IMG/VR virus record: IMGVR_UViG_3300025892_001625
Span: 1 to 29,904 of that record
Strand: one strand, 5' to 3'
DNA from: a virus
DNA length: 29,904 nt
A program made the translations under genes and the position numbers. Every line of letters begins with the position of its first letter. Position 1 is the stretch's first letter. Below are positions 1-7,850 of this stretch, in pieces. Below the pieces are notes generated by a model. The model ran no database searches. It saw only the letters and a program-made list of their open reading frames with translations, and was not told the DNA's origin.

Positions 1-28
1 CTTGTATCTGGCTCGTTCTGAAGAGTCC

Positions 29-295
29 ATGAGTCTAGAGCATGAGCAGGACACAGCCGATCAGCCTATCTCACCGGAGCACTTTGAAAAACTCCGAGAA
101 GTTCTAAACAATCAGGAGGATAATGTCATTGAGGCGTCTCGTGCGCATTGGGTGGAGGTTTCAGGAGGAGTTGAGTTCGCTAATGAACACGTGACTCGTG
201 ACTTGCTTAAGGAGATGTTGACCTTTGTTAAGTCGGTAGCAGCGCAGGACAAAGCTGATGACACAGAAGCAGAACTAGAAGCCGATGCAGGATAG
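29..295 (+). CDS. Small acidic hypothetical protein
   Basis: I do not recognise a family. From the ATG at 29 the product is 88 aa, hydrophilic and rich in Glu/Asp, predicted mostly helical, with an acidic tail. The frame stays open to the left edge of the window (TTG at position 2), so the gene could start upstream; ATG 29 is preferred because it follows a weak purine-rich stretch (GAAGAG) and gives a natural N-terminus. The stop overlaps the start of the nuclease gene at 285, so the two are probably translated together. The neighbour suggests a role near DNA recombination or replication, but nothing in the protein shows this. Confidence 0.6.
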   Translation: MSLEHEQDTADQPISPEHFEKLREVLNNQEDNVIEASRAHWVEVSGGVEFANEHVTRDLLKEMLTFVKSVAAQDKADDTEAELEADAG

Positions 296-1073
296 CTTTG
301 ACTTGGGGCCACTCAAGTACGACTACCCAAAGTACATGTCCCCTAGTTCTATCAGCACGTTCCAGCAGTGCCCTTTGAAGTTCAAGTTTTACAAACTGGA
401 TAGGTTACCTACAGAGTCAACTGAAGCGCAACACTTGGGTTCGTTTGTTCACGAGGTGCTTGAAGAACTTTTTACTTATCCACGGGAAGAGAGAACAGAA
501 TCCACTGCTCGCAAGTTAGCCCGTGAGCAGTGGGACAACAAGTGGTCAGCAGAGTTTCATGCGCTTACAGAAAAGTGTGATGAAAACGAGTTCCGCTGGA
601 AGGCGTGGTGGTGTATTGAGAACTATTTCGGTATGGAAGACCCTACGTCGTTTGATGCCGAAGGTATTGAAGCAAAGATGGACGGAGACATCGACGGAGT
701 ACCATTGTTCGGAATCATTGACCGCTACACAATTGAAAACGGAAAGCTAGTCATCTCTGATTACAAGACTGGCAAAAAGCCTCGCAAGCAGTACGAGTGG
801 GAAAAGAAGATGCAGATTACTATCTACAGCATTCTTCTTAAGGCACAGACCGGGCTGGAAGTTGAGCGTGCAGAGTTGCTGTACGTTAAGTCGGGCAAGT
901 TCGCACGTTACGATGTGGACGAGGAGCTTGAAAACGCTGTACGGGTAGAGGTCCGTAAAACGTGGGATCAAGTTAAGACGATGTGCGACTCTGGCGAGTT
1001 TGAAACTCGGACTGGTCCGCTTTGCAACTGGTGCGACTATCAGTCAATTTGTCCTGAATTTGGTGGGGGCTGA
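285..1073 (+). CDS. Cas4/RecB-like PD-(D/E)XK nuclease with Fe-S cysteines
   Basis: A 262-aa protein with the hallmarks of the Cas4/AddB/RecB-type nuclease fold, likely an exonuclease for phage DNA recombination or replication. Visible features: an N-terminal SxSSxxxFxxCP segment with Cys29; GSFVH with His56; the catalytic core Asp146 (GIIDR) and Asp159-Tyr-Lys161 (SDYKTG), followed by a QxTIY helix (Gln177, Tyr181); and a C-terminal cysteine cluster Cys247, Cys250, Cys256. With Cys29 these make the four cysteines expected to hold a 4Fe-4S cluster in this family. Length suits a stand-alone Cas4-like phage nuclease. It overlaps the previous gene by 11 bases. No cas1/cas2 or CRISPR repeats are seen, so a CRISPR role is not supported. 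ATG 336 is an alternative start. Confidence 0.88.
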   Translation: MQDSFDLGPLKYDYPKYMSPSSISTFQQCPLKFKFYKLDRLPTESTEAQHLGSFVHEVLEELFTYPREERTESTARKLAREQWDNKWSAEFHALTEKCDENEFRWKAWWCIENYFGMEDPTSFDAEGIEAKMDGDIDGVPLFGIIDRYTIENGKLVISDYKTGKKPRKQYEWEKKMQITIYSILLKAQTGLEVERAELLYVKSGKFARYDVDEELENAVRVEVRKTWDQVKTMCDSGEFETRTGPLCNWCDYQSICPEFGGG

Positions 1074-1076
1074 TCT

Positions 1077-1535
1077 ATGTCGCAGATGCATAACTTTGCA
1101 ATTATCGTATCCGAGGATATCAAAAACAATGCTTCACAGCATGATAGGGATTTTATTCGCCTGCCTGAAAATCTTTCAATGTGGAAGGACTGCTTGTTAG
1201 AAATCATCAGTACTGTTTCAGAAAAGATTAACGAACTGGAAAGAGACATCAAGTCTTTGCGTTCCTCGTATCCAGATTTCGTTACTGATCCGGCTGCTAG
1301 TATGGAGGATCAAAAAACTAAGTCAGAGCGGTTCAGGTTCTATGCTGAAAAGCGGTTGGCAGAAGTAGACCGCTTGACGGCTCTGGGCCAGCCTGCTGAC
1401 CCCTCTCTTTCGTTAGCCACGTTCTTACGAGATGCTATTTTGGCACATAAGCAACGACTTGAGACTAACGACTTGTCTACTTCAGAAGCCGACGACTGTC
1501 TGTATGCTGCGCTTGATGGAGAGTGGAAGTTCTAA
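1077..1535 (+). CDS. Hypothetical coiled-coil protein
   Basis: A 152-aa protein of unknown function. Residues about 35-65 (SEKINELERDIKSL region) and 80-100 read as amphipathic helices, so a coiled coil or helical bundle is likely. There is no signal peptide or membrane segment. ATG 1077 follows a GGTGGGGGCTG stretch that can act as a Shine-Dalgarno; ATG 1086 is an alternative. The stop codon TAA (1533-1535) shares its last base with the ATG of the glycosyltransferase gene, indicating translational coupling. Confidence 0.7.
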   Translation: MSQMHNFAIIVSEDIKNNASQHDRDFIRLPENLSMWKDCLLEIISTVSEKINELERDIKSLRSSYPDFVTDPAASMEDQKTKSERFRFYAEKRLAEVDRLTALGQPADPSLSLATFLRDAILAHKQRLETNDLSTSEADDCLYAALDGEWKF

Positions 1536-2653
1536 TGAAAATCGGATTCGCTTCTAATGACTGGTCCCGGTCTATGGTCACTCGTGATCAGACGCCGGTC
1601 ATGGGCGGGTCAGGGCACATTCGGATTGGGCAGTACATTTTACCTTTGCGTAAAAAGGGCATTGAGGTTGCTGTGGGGATTCTGGCACACAACTCTATGA
1701 CTGGAACGTTTGGGATTCATTCCTTTGATGCTTCTGGCGATCACTTTGATTGTGATGTGATTGTGATGCAGCGGTACATGCACAAGCAGGTTTTGCCTGA
1801 TATGAAAAGGGCGCAGGATGCGGGTCAGATTATTATCAATGATGTTGACGACTGGTATTGGGGTTTAAGCGAAAAGAATGCAGCGTTTGCTGCGTCTAAT
1901 CCTAAGTTGAATCCTGACGAAAACATTGAGTGGTACAAAACTATTTTACAAGAGTCTGATGCTATTTTTGCGTCTACTCCTTTTCTTGAGAAAAAGTTAT
2001 TGGACTGGAATGACAATGTGTGGCTTCATACAAACTATGTCACTACTGCACAGTATAAGGATGTTCCTCCGTTTGAGTCACCGAACCCTCATAAACTGGT
2101 TGTAGGTTGGATGGGTTCGACTGCCCACAGAAGTGGTGACTTAGAGATACTTAAACCGTATAGTGATCATATAACTAAGTTTGCGACCTTTCATCACACG
2201 GGTGATATCAAAATTCCTAATGTTCCCCGCTTCAATAGGGAAATTGGTGTGAGCGCTGGTATTGTTTCAACAGCGCCATTTCTACCACCGTATCAGTTGC
2301 AGGATGGATTTTTATTTCAAGTTGGGATTGTCCCACTTACAGATATCCCGTTCAATCACGCCAAGTCCTATATTAAGGGGCTGGAGTACGCCGCAGCGGG
2401 TATTCCATTTGTGTGTTCTTACTCGCCACAGTACAAAGAGTTGACTTCAGAGCATGGGATAGGGTTGATGGTCAATGATCCGTCAGAGTACCCTGAGATG
2501 CTTGAGCGGTTCCGGGACGACGACTACCGCAAAGAGACTTCTAAAGATATCCGCAAAAGGGTAAAGAAGTTTGATATTAATGTTGGGGCGGAACACTTGT
2601 ACAAAAAGATTCTGAAGATTCACAAGAACCATTGGCGTCATGAAAAGGGGTAA
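1535..2653 (+). CDS. GT-B fold glycosyltransferase
   Basis: A 372-aa protein with the layout of GT4/GT1-type glycosyltransferases. The N-terminal Rossmann-like half begins MKIGFAS and has a glycine-rich GGSGHIRI loop. The C-terminal half contains VVGWMGS, which opens the second Rossmann domain, and the sugar-nucleotide-binding segment with VGIVPL, the lysine of HAKSYIKGLEYAAAGIP and a final EL. These enzymes transfer a sugar from an activated donor; in a phage the acceptor could be virion protein, modified DNA or a host surface glycan, and the sequence does not say which. An upstream GTG at 1523 is possible, but ATG 1535 overlaps the preceding stop (TAATG) with a GGAG purine stretch upstream. 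The 3' end overlaps the HNH gene by 14 bases. Confidence 0.85.
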   Translation: MKIGFASNDWSRSMVTRDQTPVMGGSGHIRIGQYILPLRKKGIEVAVGILAHNSMTGTFGIHSFDASGDHFDCDVIVMQRYMHKQVLPDMKRAQDAGQIIINDVDDWYWGLSEKNAAFAASNPKLNPDENIEWYKTILQESDAIFASTPFLEKKLLDWNDNVWLHTNYVTTAQYKDVPPFESPNPHKLVVGWMGSTAHRSGDLEILKPYSDHITKFATFHHTGDIKIPNVPRFNREIGVSAGIVSTAPFLPPYQLQDGFLFQVGIVPLTDIPFNHAKSYIKGLEYAAAGIPFVCSYSPQYKELTSEHGIGLMVNDPSEYPEMLERFRDDDYRKETSKDIRKRVKKFDINVGAEHLYKKILKIHKNHWRHEKG

Positions 2654-3098
2654 ACCGCTTCGGCGCACTCCCCTCAAGCGAGGAGACAGTCAGTTGAAGC
2701 GCTCTCCTTTGAATAACCGTTCAAAGAAAATGAGCGATAAGTATGTGGAGCGTCGGTCACTAGTTAAAGAGTTATTGAGCGAGCAACCTTACTGTGAGGC
2801 GTGTTTAATCTTTGCAGTAAAAGATGGTAAGCCGGGGGTGGTGGGAGTCAATCATTCTATGGACATCCACGAGTTAATTAATCGTTCTCAAGGTGGAAGC
2901 ATTCTACAGCGCACCAACCTACTAGCCGTGTGTCGGCTTTGTCATACTAGAATAACAGTTAGCCCCAAAGAGGCTGAGCTACTTGGCCTACATTTAGAAA
3001 GCTGGTGCAATACTGATCAGCACTTTCATGAAGCGAAAAGAGTGAGAAATGAATGGAAAAACGGAACTGCTACAAAACCTTATTGGTTCAGCGACTGA
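2640..3098 (+). CDS. HNH endonuclease
   Basis: A 152-aa protein with a very basic N-terminus (residues 1-45, many Arg/Lys) likely to contact DNA, followed by an HNH (beta-beta-alpha metal) domain. Zinc ligands are visible as Cys52-x2-Cys55 and Cys98-x2-Cys101, and the catalytic region carries His72, Asp75 and His77-Glu78 (DIHELINRSQGG), with Asn93 preceding the second cysteine pair. It could be a structure- or site-specific nuclease helping recombination or packaging, or a stand-alone homing endonuclease. It overlaps the glycosyltransferase by 14 bases and the dioxygenase gene by 50 bases, so it is embedded in an operon rather than inserted between genes. Confidence 0.82.
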   Translation: MKRGKPLRRTPLKRGDSQLKRSPLNNRSKKMSDKYVERRSLVKELLSEQPYCEACLIFAVKDGKPGVVGVNHSMDIHELINRSQGGSILQRTNLLAVCRLCHTRITVSPKEAELLGLHLESWCNTDQHFHEAKRVRNEWKNGTATKPYWFSD

Positions 3099-3948
3099 AA
3101 CACATCCAGACTTATTAAATGATATTAACTTGTTGTCAGGCGGCTTTGCTGACAAGGACTTACCTTGGCTTGATAGAGAAAGCGTTGGCGACTCACTTTT
3201 AAGTCAGGTAGCGGAGACTTGGCGTACTGATGGAGTTTTGGTGTTGGAATCATTCATGCCTGATGATATTATCGACACGTACAAAGAGGCATGGGTTCAA
3301 CATAACCGTATCAACTATGACAGGCCAATGGGCTATCCAGGGGAGTGTGCATACTATCAAGTCCCCAGCCTAATGGAGTTGGCTACTTACAAGCCACTTC
3401 ACGACGTTCTAGAACAACTGATCGGTGACCCAATGGGGATTCATTTGAATCTTACCGGGTGGAAGTCTACTACTCGCAACTGGCATCAAGACGGATACCT
3501 GAACCCGGATTCTAACAACGATCATTATCTTGCAGTATGGGTTGCATTGGATGACATTCATGAAGACTCTGGTCCTTTTGAGTTTGTACGGGGCAGTCAT
3601 GTGTTACCACGCATCACGCAAGAAGGGGCGAAGCAGAGAATTCCGGTTAGTTTACGTGACGATCCAGCGTGGCCGAGGTATTCAGAAGAGTTCCTTACTC
3701 CTATGTTTGAAGATATTCTGACTCGTGGTGAGTTAGAGAAAGAAAAGTTTATTGCTAGCAAGGGTGACGTTCTTATTTGGCACTCTCGTTTAATGCATCG
3801 TGGTACTGTTCCTAATAATCCTGATCTTTGGCGGGAGGCTGTCATTTTGCATTATTCTGGGATTTCTCATCGTCCAGATATGCCTGAGGCTGAACAGCAT
3901 AACGACGGAGGCTGGTTCTTTCCCATTTATCAGGACATTGACTTTTAA
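3049..3948 (+). CDS. Phytanoyl-CoA dioxygenase-like (PhyH) Fe(II)/2-oxoglutarate oxygenase
   Basis: A 299-aa protein of the PhyH family, which hydroxylates substrates using Fe(II), O2 and 2-oxoglutarate. The iron facial triad is visible: His146-x-Asp148 (NWHQDGY) and distal His250 (HSRLMHRG), with Arg262 (LWRE) as a likely 2-oxoglutarate ligand. The family-typical stretch VALDDxHEDSGPFEFVRGSH (residues about 165-184) is intact, so the enzyme is probably active. The substrate cannot be read from sequence; phage relatives occur beside glycosyl- and methyltransferases, as here. ATG 3049 lies inside the HNH gene (50-base overlap) with only a weak purine stretch upstream, so the exact start is uncertain. 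Its stop shares a base with the next ATG (TAATG). Confidence 0.87.
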   Translation: MNGKTELLQNLIGSATETHPDLLNDINLLSGGFADKDLPWLDRESVGDSLLSQVAETWRTDGVLVLESFMPDDIIDTYKEAWVQHNRINYDRPMGYPGECAYYQVPSLMELATYKPLHDVLEQLIGDPMGIHLNLTGWKSTTRNWHQDGYLNPDSNNDHYLAVWVALDDIHEDSGPFEFVRGSHVLPRITQEGAKQRIPVSLRDDPAWPRYSEEFLTPMFEDILTRGELEKEKFIASKGDVLIWHSRLMHRGTVPNNPDLWREAVILHYSGISHRPDMPEAEQHNDGGWFFPIYQDIDF

Positions 3949-4328
3949 TGCCTGCGGACTATGGTAAGAGCGCAAAGGCAAAAGCTACTAAGCTGCATAG
4001 CCTGTATGTGCGTACTAGGGACAACTTTACTTGTCGTTGGTGTGGTGTTACTAAGGAGAGTGGAAAGCAGATTCAGTGCGCTCATATTATTTCTCGTAGT
4101 ATTTCTGCGACTAGGACTGATGAGAGAAACGCCTTGGCGCTGTGCGCTTCGTGCCACTGGGCGCAGTCGAAGAATCCACTAGTTTGGGCACGGTGGTTGG
4201 AAAAAGAATTGGGGCGTAAGTTTTTAGACGAGTTACTTGAGCGAGGTGTTCCGGGTGTTAAGGTTGACTGGAATGATGAAGTTGACCGATTGAAAATCGC
4301 CCTTGACGCTTTGCCATATAGTCAGTAG
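3948..4328 (+). CDS. HNH / NinG-like recombination protein
   Basis: A 126-aa protein with a zinc-bound HNH-type core: Cys29-x2-Cys32, Cys44-Ala-His46, Asn61 and Cys66-x2-Cys69-His70. The arrangement, with RDNFTCRWCG at the start and a NALALCASCH motif, resembles lambda NinG/Rap-type proteins, which act on recombination intermediates, as well as small phage HNH proteins. The C-terminal 50 residues are helical. The start overlaps the stop of the PhyH gene. The stop codon TAG (4326-4328) also forms the first three bases of the predicted -10 element for the next gene. Family membership as HNH is secure; the NinG assignment is a resemblance only. Confidence 0.78.
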   Translation: MPADYGKSAKAKATKLHSLYVRTRDNFTCRWCGVTKESGKQIQCAHIISRSISATRTDERNALALCASCHWAQSKNPLVWARWLEKELGRKFLDELLERGVPGVKVDWNDEVDRLKIALDALPYSQ

Positions 4329-4337
4329 ACTACCCTT
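4303..4337 (+). promoter_or_regulatory. Predicted leaderless promoter for 4338 gene
   Basis: -35 TTGACG (4303-4308), 17-bp spacer, -10 TAGACT (4326-4331), then six bases and ATG at 4338. A +1 seven bases after the -10 falls on the A of the ATG, giving a leaderless mRNA. No Shine-Dalgarno is present. The -10 begins with the TAG stop of the upstream gene. Confidence 0.7.
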
Positions 4338-4688
4338 ATGGATACTGTACGCAACAGGCCAATTACACCTGTAGAAGTGGAGAGCGAGTTATTGCGCTTG
4401 ACAAGTGAAATTGAGTATGAGACAGAAGCGTTTGAAGTTCTAGCCAAGGACCACGCCCAGAAAGAGGCGGCATACAAGAAGCAATGGTTTAAAGAATACC
4501 TTGCGGCGGAAGGTGCAGTCAAACAGAAAGAAAGTTGGGCGGGGTACAAGACCAGTGAGCTATATTATGACGCAATGGTGGCCGAAGCACTCGTTAAGGC
4601 TAAACGAGAAAAGTTGCATTCACTACGTACTGCTTGTGATTCTCTACGCACGATTGCGGCAAACGTTAGATCACAGGCTAAGTTCTGA
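4338..4688 (+). CDS. Small helical hypothetical protein (leaderless start)
   Basis: A 116-aa protein with no recognised domain. It is charged and almost entirely helical by eye, with Glu/Lys/Ala-rich stretches (residues about 12-60 and 80-115) suggesting a coiled coil. There is no membrane segment. It is the first gene after a well-formed promoter whose predicted transcription start is its own ATG, and it lacks a Shine-Dalgarno, so it probably starts a new transcription unit. The methyltransferase gene begins 2 bases after its stop. Function unknown. Confidence 0.72.
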   Translation: MDTVRNRPITPVEVESELLRLTSEIEYETEAFEVLAKDHAQKEAAYKKQWFKEYLAAEGAVKQKESWAGYKTSELYYDAMVAEALVKAKREKLHSLRTACDSLRTIAANVRSQAKF

Positions 4689-4690
4689 AG

Positions 4691-5344
4691 ATGAGCGGCA
4701 TAGTTCCTGACGGTAAGAAATACTTGAATGTGGGGTGTGGTACACACTACATTGATGGATGGGTAAACACCGATGTGTGGGAGGACCACGAGTCTAAGCA
4801 CCAAACTACCCCTGATGTGCTGGTGGATATGGACGAGCCGTACCCTATGGAGGACGACACATTCGACGCCATCTACTTGGGTCACGTCTTAGAGCATATT
4901 CCGTGGCCGAAAGTAGGAGTGTTTCTTAATGACATGAAGCGCATTGCTAAGAACGGTGCCCCCATCTTCGCTGTAGGTCCTGACGTTCACAAGACTATTA
5001 AGCGCTGGGCACAGAATCAAGAGCCTTGGGATATGGTTGTTTCGACTATGGAGCATCAAGACATAGATTCTCAGATTCGCCACATGTCTCCTGACGGAAA
5101 GTTTCTAACGAAGTCACCTCCTGAGTGGTGGGACGGGGCAGCGCACCATTGGAATTGTTACGAAGAGCGTTTAGAGAATGTTATGCGTACACATTTCTCT
5201 AACGTGGAAGTGTATTCTAAGTACGTCGAACAAGGGTTACCCGGCAATCGGGTGAACTGGTACGATGATAGAACAAATATTCGTTGGCCTGTCGTGGGCT
5301 ACTGGTGGTGGCAGTGTGCCGTTATGGGGTATGTAGAAAAATGA
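4691..5344 (+). CDS. Class I SAM-dependent methyltransferase
   Basis: A 217-aa protein with the class I methyltransferase fold. Motif I is LNVGCGTHYIDGWVNTDV (residues about 12-29), where the glycine-rich loop binds S-adenosylmethionine and the Asp ends strand 2; a later DAIYLGHVLEHIP segment corresponds to motif IV. This layout (VGCGxxxxxGWxNxD) is common in small-molecule or sugar methyltransferases encoded beside glycosyltransferases, more than in DNA methyltransferases, and no DPPY or cysteine-type DNA methylase motif is seen. Its stop overlaps the ATG of the ParB-like gene (ATGA), so the two are coupled. Substrate unknown. Confidence 0.85.
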   Translation: MSGIVPDGKKYLNVGCGTHYIDGWVNTDVWEDHESKHQTTPDVLVDMDEPYPMEDDTFDAIYLGHVLEHIPWPKVGVFLNDMKRIAKNGAPIFAVGPDVHKTIKRWAQNQEPWDMVVSTMEHQDIDSQIRHMSPDGKFLTKSPPEWWDGAAHHWNCYEERLENVMRTHFSNVEVYSKYVEQGLPGNRVNWYDDRTNIRWPVVGYWWWQCAVMGYVEK

Positions 5345-6135
5345 TTCACAATATTACTGAAAACATTCAGGGACTTGCTGTAGACATCGAGTTACTTATT
5401 CCCTTGGAAAACAATGCAAGGCGAGGAGATGTAGACGCAATTATGGCGTCGTACTCTAAGTTCGGGCAGGTAAAACCTATTGTGGCTGTTACGGGTGACA
5501 ACGGTGAACTTACGGTGATTGCGGGCAACCACCAACTAGAGGCAGCAAAGCGATTAGGCTGGCAACAGATTGCGGTGTCTGTTGTTGATATGTCAACAAC
5601 AGATGCGTTGGCGTTTGCTCTGGCAGATAACCGGATTTCAGAGTTGGGTGTAACAGACAATGACTTGCTCTACGAAATGCTAACAGATGCTATCGGTGAT
5701 CATGAAGACTTTTTTGAAGTTCTAGGATGGGACGACTTTTCAGTTGCTGCTATTGAAAACAGTGTAATTGCTGATCAGCTTGGAGAAGTGACCGATCCGA
5801 ATGGGGGTTGGACTCCGCCCGAGATTGTTATTAATGATATTACTTCTACAGAACCAGTTCAGACTCCGACGAGTGTTGACCGTCCTGCGTCCGACCCGAC
5901 TGTTTTAACTCCAACTGCATCGACAGAGAGCATTGTCACACAGGGCAGCACTGTCACAGGTAGTTCAGGTACAACGAACGCTGCCATTCAGTTCACTCTC
6001 GTGTTTGAGAATGCTGATCAGCAGTCAAAGTGGTATTCATTTTTACGGTGGTTAAAAGATCAGCCTGCATACGACGGTGACACCACTTCAGAGCGTCTTC
6101 TAGACTTTATTGCTCAACACTCCCCACGAGGCTGA
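5341..6135 (+). CDS. ParB-like protein (ParB/Srx domain), IbrB-like
   Basis: A 264-aa protein with an N-terminal ParB/sulfiredoxin-type domain (residues about 15-100): a PLENNARRGD segment, a GQVKPI strand, GNHQLEAAKRLG (62-73, in place of the usual GxxRxxAA box) and a following ADNR motif. A Thr/Ser/Pro-rich linker (about 155-205) leads to a C-terminal alpha/beta segment (about 215-264) that also ends other phage ParB-like proteins. There is no ParA partner, so plasmid-type segregation is not implied. ATG 5341 overlaps the methyltransferase stop. It is followed after one base by a PAPS-reductase-like gene, the order of IbrB/IbrA-like pairs; these proteins are often linked to regulation or nucleotide chemistry, but the phage role is unproven. 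Confidence 0.85.
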   Translation: MIHNITENIQGLAVDIELLIPLENNARRGDVDAIMASYSKFGQVKPIVAVTGDNGELTVIAGNHQLEAAKRLGWQQIAVSVVDMSTTDALAFALADNRISELGVTDNDLLYEMLTDAIGDHEDFFEVLGWDDFSVAAIENSVIADQLGEVTDPNGGWTPPEIVINDITSTEPVQTPTSVDRPASDPTVLTPTASTESIVTQGSTVTGSSGTTNAAIQFTLVFENADQQSKWYSFLRWLKDQPAYDGDTTSERLLDFIAQHSPRG

Positions 6136-6136
6136 T

Positions 6137-7309
6137 ATGGCACGGCGGCGCATGTTTCTAGACATCAATTGTGTTGAGGCTGCGAGAGAGCGTATGCGCC
6201 ATGTCTATGACACATTTGATACAGTCTGCGTTCAGTTCAGTGGGGGCAAGGATTCTACTGCATGTTTGTATCTTGCAAAAGAGATTCATGAAGAACGTGG
6301 GCTTGGGCCAGTTAAAGTAATCTTCCGGGATGAAGAAATGCTTTCTCCTGCGGTAGAGGACTACGTGAAGCGTGTCAGCAACTACGACTGGGTTGACATG
6401 GAGTGGTATTGTTTACCGCAAGGTCAAGAGTTGTGGGTGTTGGGGCGCAGACAATATGTATTGTTGTGGTCAAAGAAGCGAGAGCGTAGTGGGCGGTTGT
6501 TCAGACCTTTTCCTGAAGGGTCACTTAGGGCAGAGCACTTTGGGTTAAACCCTGAGAAGGCAATTCCCCGCAAGATTGACGAGTATACCATGCACGGTAA
6601 GAAAGGACGAACGGCATTCATCACTGGAATCCGGGCTAATGAGTCTATGATCCGCTACCGGACAGTGACACAGAAGTTGAATGAAAACTATATCAATCGG
6701 CCTTTCAAACTTTCCAAGGCCATCCCAATGCGGTTCGCTAAGGTAATCTATGACTGGACATCTGACGATGTTCTGAAGTTCATCCACGAAGAGCATGACG
6801 GGGAGTACTGCGACTACTACGATTACGCAGCGATGAGTGGGGCTAATCAGCGGGTCGGTATTCCTCTTCATTCAGTTGCTGCTCGCCGTCTGTCGGATGT
6901 TTTGCGTACTGAGCCTGATTTCTATGATGAACTGTATAGATGCTTCCCTAGTATTGAGGCACAGCGTCAGTTGTGGGCAGAGTACGATATTGAAGCGGCT
7001 ATCGACTTTTACGCTTCCGAAGGCTGGAAGGGCGTCAAGCACTGCGTTGATGATAATGTGTTAACACCAGGGCTTCATAGGGCTGCACTGGTGTATGCGA
7101 ACAACTTTAAGAAGAAGCACGCCACAGATTCATACGGGTATCCAGTAGATCATTTGATCAGAACTTTGCTTTTAAACTCTTTCATGGGTTCCCCTAGTCC
7201 GGTTGGACCTAAAACAAAGGCGCACAATAAACGTGTTGCGCTATTAGACGAAGAGACTCAGCAGTTAATGGATGCGGACAGTCTTGACATTCAAGACGAC
7301 ACTCGGTAG
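6137..7309 (+). CDS. PAPS-reductase-like PP-ATPase (IbrA/DUF3440-like)
   Basis: A 390-aa protein of the adenine nucleotide alpha-hydrolase superfamily. The PP-loop SGGKDS (residues 35-40, within VCVQFSGGKDSTA) binds the pyrophosphate of ATP or PAPS. The length and the downstream FITGIRANES segment, containing the conserved GxRxxES, fit IbrA-like/DUF3440 proteins rather than classical CysH of about 240 aa. It could adenylate or sulfurate a substrate, or control expression as proposed for IbrA. ATG 6137 is chosen because GAGG lies just upstream; the frame also opens earlier, inside the ParB-like gene. A ParB-like gene flanks it on each side. Its TAG stop doubles as the first bases of the next promoter's -10. 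Confidence 0.85.
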   Translation: MARRRMFLDINCVEAARERMRHVYDTFDTVCVQFSGGKDSTACLYLAKEIHEERGLGPVKVIFRDEEMLSPAVEDYVKRVSNYDWVDMEWYCLPQGQELWVLGRRQYVLLWSKKRERSGRLFRPFPEGSLRAEHFGLNPEKAIPRKIDEYTMHGKKGRTAFITGIRANESMIRYRTVTQKLNENYINRPFKLSKAIPMRFAKVIYDWTSDDVLKFIHEEHDGEYCDYYDYAAMSGANQRVGIPLHSVAARRLSDVLRTEPDFYDELYRCFPSIEAQRQLWAEYDIEAAIDFYASEGWKGVKHCVDDNVLTPGLHRAALVYANNFKKKHATDSYGYPVDHLIRTLLLNSFMGSPSPVGPKTKAHNKRVALLDEETQQLMDADSLDIQDDTR

Positions 7310-7319
7310 AGTAACGGTA
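7284..7319 (+). promoter_or_regulatory. Predicted leaderless promoter for second ParB-like gene
   Basis: -35 TTGACA (7284-7289), exactly the consensus, 17-bp spacer, -10 TAGAGT (7307-7312), seven bases, then ATG 7320. The predicted +1 is at or one base before the ATG. The -10 begins with the TAG stop of the PAPS-reductase-like gene. No Shine-Dalgarno precedes the ATG. Confidence 0.75.
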
Positions 7320-7841
7320 ATGGATTATTGTAAAACCTCTGAGTTATCCCCTGCGAAGTGGTCGTCTGCGTGTTACATTGTTAAACCCGACTACAAGCGG
7401 CTGTTATCGTCTATAGACACATACGGCATTCTTAGTCCGATTGTAATTCAGAAAAATGGTACAATCATTGACGGGTACCATCGCTGGATTATTGCAAATG
7501 AGTTGAAGATTAAAAAGGTTCCTGTTGCTGTTGTAAATTGCGACGACGTGGAAGCTGTACTGCTACACATTGACATGAATAGATACCGTGGCATTGTTGT
7601 TGCTAAGTACCTCTCTAGGTTGATGCAGCGAATTATGCAGTCACAGCGGTACACCGAAGAAGAATTACGCACCAGGCTAGGCATGACCTACGATGAGTTT
7701 GATGTCTTGCTGGATGGCACACTGATCAAGATGCGTAAAATTAAACAGCATACGTATTCTCCGGCGTGGGTTCCTATTGAATCTAAAAACGGAGAAGACC
7801 TTCACATCGAACGACCCACGGGTCATTCCGAGCAAGCTTAG
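7320..7841 (+). CDS. ParB-like nuclease-domain protein (second copy)
   Basis: A 173-aa protein with a compact ParB/Srx domain: YGILSPIVIQKNGTIIDGYH (residues 35-54), where GILxPI and IIDGYHR are the two family boxes, followed by VPVAVV and a helical C-terminal region (about 95-140) reminiscent of the DNA-binding helices after the ParB core. It is shorter than the ParB-like protein at 5341 and differs in sequence, so it is not a recent duplicate. ATG 7320 is preferred over the upstream ATG 7272 because the promoter's predicted +1 lies there and 7272 would place the -35/-10 inside the coding region. Confidence 0.83.
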   Translation: MDYCKTSELSPAKWSSACYIVKPDYKRLLSSIDTYGILSPIVIQKNGTIIDGYHRWIIANELKIKKVPVAVVNCDDVEAVLLHIDMNRYRGIVVAKYLSRLMQRIMQSQRYTEEELRTRLGMTYDEFDVLLDGTLIKMRKIKQHTYSPAWVPIESKNGEDLHIERPTGHSEQA

Positions 7842-7850
7842 GAGACCGAC

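Noticed and set aside
285-1073. A CRISPR-associated Cas4 and a hidden CRISPR array
   Set aside because: No repeat-spacer pattern and no other cas-like gene occurs in the window; Cas4-like nucleases are common in phages alone.
4654-4690. Leaderless promoter before the methyltransferase (TTGCGG, TAAGTT)
   Set aside because: The spacer would be 19 bp and both hexamers are poor; coupling to the preceding gene is simpler.
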